Source of the DNA: Kordia aestuariivivens
Lineage (GTDB): Bacteria; Bacteroidota; Bacteroidia; Flavobacteriales; Flavobacteriaceae
Length of the DNA: 64,000 bases
Assembly: GCF_014397005.1 (NCBI RefSeq)
Contig: NZ_JACGWS010000008.1
Span: 62,001-126,000 of the forward strand
Direction: 5' to 3'
In this document: positions 63,085 through 64,000 of the stretch, one piece after another
Layout of the letters: each line of letters begins with the position of its first letter
Position numbering within the stretch: the first letter of the stretch is position 1
Notes under the pieces: generated by a model
What the model saw: the letters and a program-made list of their open reading frames with translations, nothing else
Database searches by the model: none
Told to the model about the DNA's origin: nothing
Position numbers and translations under genes: made by a program

Positions 63085-64000
63085 TTAGTCTGTTTTTATT
63101 TTAATTCCCGAAAGTAAATAATCTGGGTTATCGGTTCCGAAAGTTAAAAATAAATACAGATAATCATCATGAAATATCGGAGAAATAAAACCGCCTAAAT
63201 GATCGGAAGTCCATTCGTATTCAGGATATTTATTGTGAATCGTCATTGGATTTACAATCAATGGACTGCGTTTGTCGTGAATCCATTGCTTGTTTTCAAA
63301 CTTCAATAAACCATATTCCCGATTGAAAGACGTTAGGTATTCAGAAGGCAATTCTTCACTACCCAATACTATATATAATTCCGAATTGAACGTTACATAA
63401 CTTGCATCATCCGCTTTTCCGCGAAGATATCCGCTTTCATTTTTTGCTTTTTGAATAATTTCAGAAGAAAGAATTCCTTTGTTTTTATCAAATGCATTTA
63501 GAATGTTCTTTGTGGTAATTTCATGAACTTCCGCTTCTATAAACTTTGCACTTCTTCGATGAAATAAAACTCTAAATACACCATTGTGTTTTGTAATTGC
63601 TAACGGAAAACTATTTTGATTGGTACCGTGCCATTTGGGAATTTTAATTTCTTGTGGCGCTTGTACAATTTTTAATTCCTTGTTGAGAATCATGTAGGCA
63701 GACGTATAATTTCCGTTGGGTTGTTCTACGCCCAATAAGACTAAAAAAGTGCTGTCTTCCAATTCCAACGGATTTCCTGTGCTAAATACATTTCCTTTTG
63801 CTTTCGCGAATGGAATTTGTTCTGTACCCAATATTTTTTGATCGTGAAACGTCCAATTTTCTAAATCCGAACTTGTCGCGTAGTAAATCGCTCGTTTCTC
63901 ATGTGCGCCAAAAATCACAGGCGTTAATAATACATACTCATTTTCGGCTCTTTTAATAATTCCGCCAGCTTGAATGTAGTTGATATATTCGTCTTGTATG
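63085..64000 (-). CDS. Beta-propeller-like protein, 5' end outside window
   Basis: The frame stays open through the right edge (no stop or convincing start to base 64000), so the gene is cut; at least 304 residues are present. Repeated strand motifs such as RAIYYATSSDLENWTFHDQKIL, TFLVLLGVEQPNGNYTSAYMILN and LYLFLTFGTDNPDYLLSGIKI look like a five-bladed propeller of the GH43/GH32/GH68 furanosidase superfamily, in which YxATSxDLxxW is common. Catalytic acids cannot be assigned. An internal GTG at 63918 would give a false start. Confidence 0.65.
   Translation of the reverse strand, partial: IQDEYINYIQAGGIIKRAENEYVLLTPVIFGAHEKRAIYYATSSDLENWTFHDQKILGTEQIPFAKAKGNVFSTGNPLELEDSTFLVLLGVEQPNGNYTSAYMILNKELKIVQAPQEIKIPKWHGTNQNSFPLAITKHNGVFRVLFHRRSAKFIEAEVHEITTKNILNAFDKNKGILSSEIIQKAKNESGYLRGKADDASYVTFNSELYIVLGSEELPSEYLTSFNREYGLLKFENKQWIHDKRSPLIVNPMTIHNKYPEYEWTSDHLGGFISPIFHDDYLYLFLTFGTDNPDYLLSGIKIKTD

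Noticed and set aside
63085-63918. Complete gene starting with GTG at 63918
   Set aside because: The frame stays open upstream to base 64000 with protein-like sequence, so the gene is cut by the window edge.

Overview
The window looks like a chromosomal segment of a low-GC marine Bacteroidota, most likely a Flavobacteriaceae member. A Kordia-like genome is my guess from the mix of genes, not something the sequence proves. The lineage evidence is: type IX secretion (T9SS) C-terminal sorting tails, SusC-style carboxypeptidase-regulatory and plug domains, a fused hypoxanthine phosphoribosyltransferase-adenylate kinase, promoter boxes of the Bacteroidota form TAnnTTTG, A-rich ribosome-binding regions and flavobacterial intergenic palindromes. 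I saw no rRNA, tRNA, CRISPR array, transposase or phage gene.

Layout. 1-5.8 kb: tail of a lipocalin-like gene cut by the left edge, an MlaEF-type lipid ABC transporter pair, a PafA-like phosphatase lipoprotein, a LytTR response regulator, then a glycosyltransferase/methyltransferase pair. 6-9.4 kb: a flippase, an ECF sigma operon and a cupin lipoprotein. 9.5-16.3 kb: proC, a KASIII-like enzyme, gcvP, a UbiA-like membrane protein and a second ECF sigma factor with a small partner. 16.3-22.1 kb: a nine-gene minus-strand operon (SRPBCC, DUF2071, TIGR01777, membrane proteins, methyltransferase) headed by a GbsR/MarR regulator, with matching palindromes in front of the regulator and of the first structural gene. 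22.2-27.7 kb: an M3 peptidase and two T9SS cargo proteins sharing a C-terminal module. 27.7-28.6 kb holds only hairpins and terminators.

28.6-32.6 kb: housekeeping genes, purEK divergent from hpt-adk and obg. 32.7-38.9 kb: mostly secreted or uncharacterised proteins, including a C39-like peptidase, peptidase E, a small T9SS protein and an orphan DUF4157 (eCIS-core) protein. 38.9-45.5 kb and 54.3-60.4 kb: two giant paralogous alpha-2-macroglobulins, both with CxEQ thioester motifs. The first has a SusC-like carboxypeptidase-regulatory plus TonB-plug segment spliced into its middle. Between them lie three related YD-like exported proteins, a lysine-rich H1-like protein, a PEP-mutase-like enzyme with Ada, a self-regulated Fic protein and a TetR/carboxymuconolactone decarboxylase pair sharing an operator. 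60.4-64 kb: an intergenic region with two RNA-like elements with complementary ends, one enclosing a 31-codon ORF, then a TPR protein, a cyclase-family hydrolase and a beta-propeller-like gene cut by the right edge.

The observations most worth following are the alpha-2-macroglobulin with an embedded TonB-plug module, the paired structured elements at 60.47-60.98 kb, the orphan eCIS-core protein, and three operator systems (GbsR, TetR, Fic) readable directly from repeated palindromes. All functional statements come from motif recognition by eye; no database search was run.
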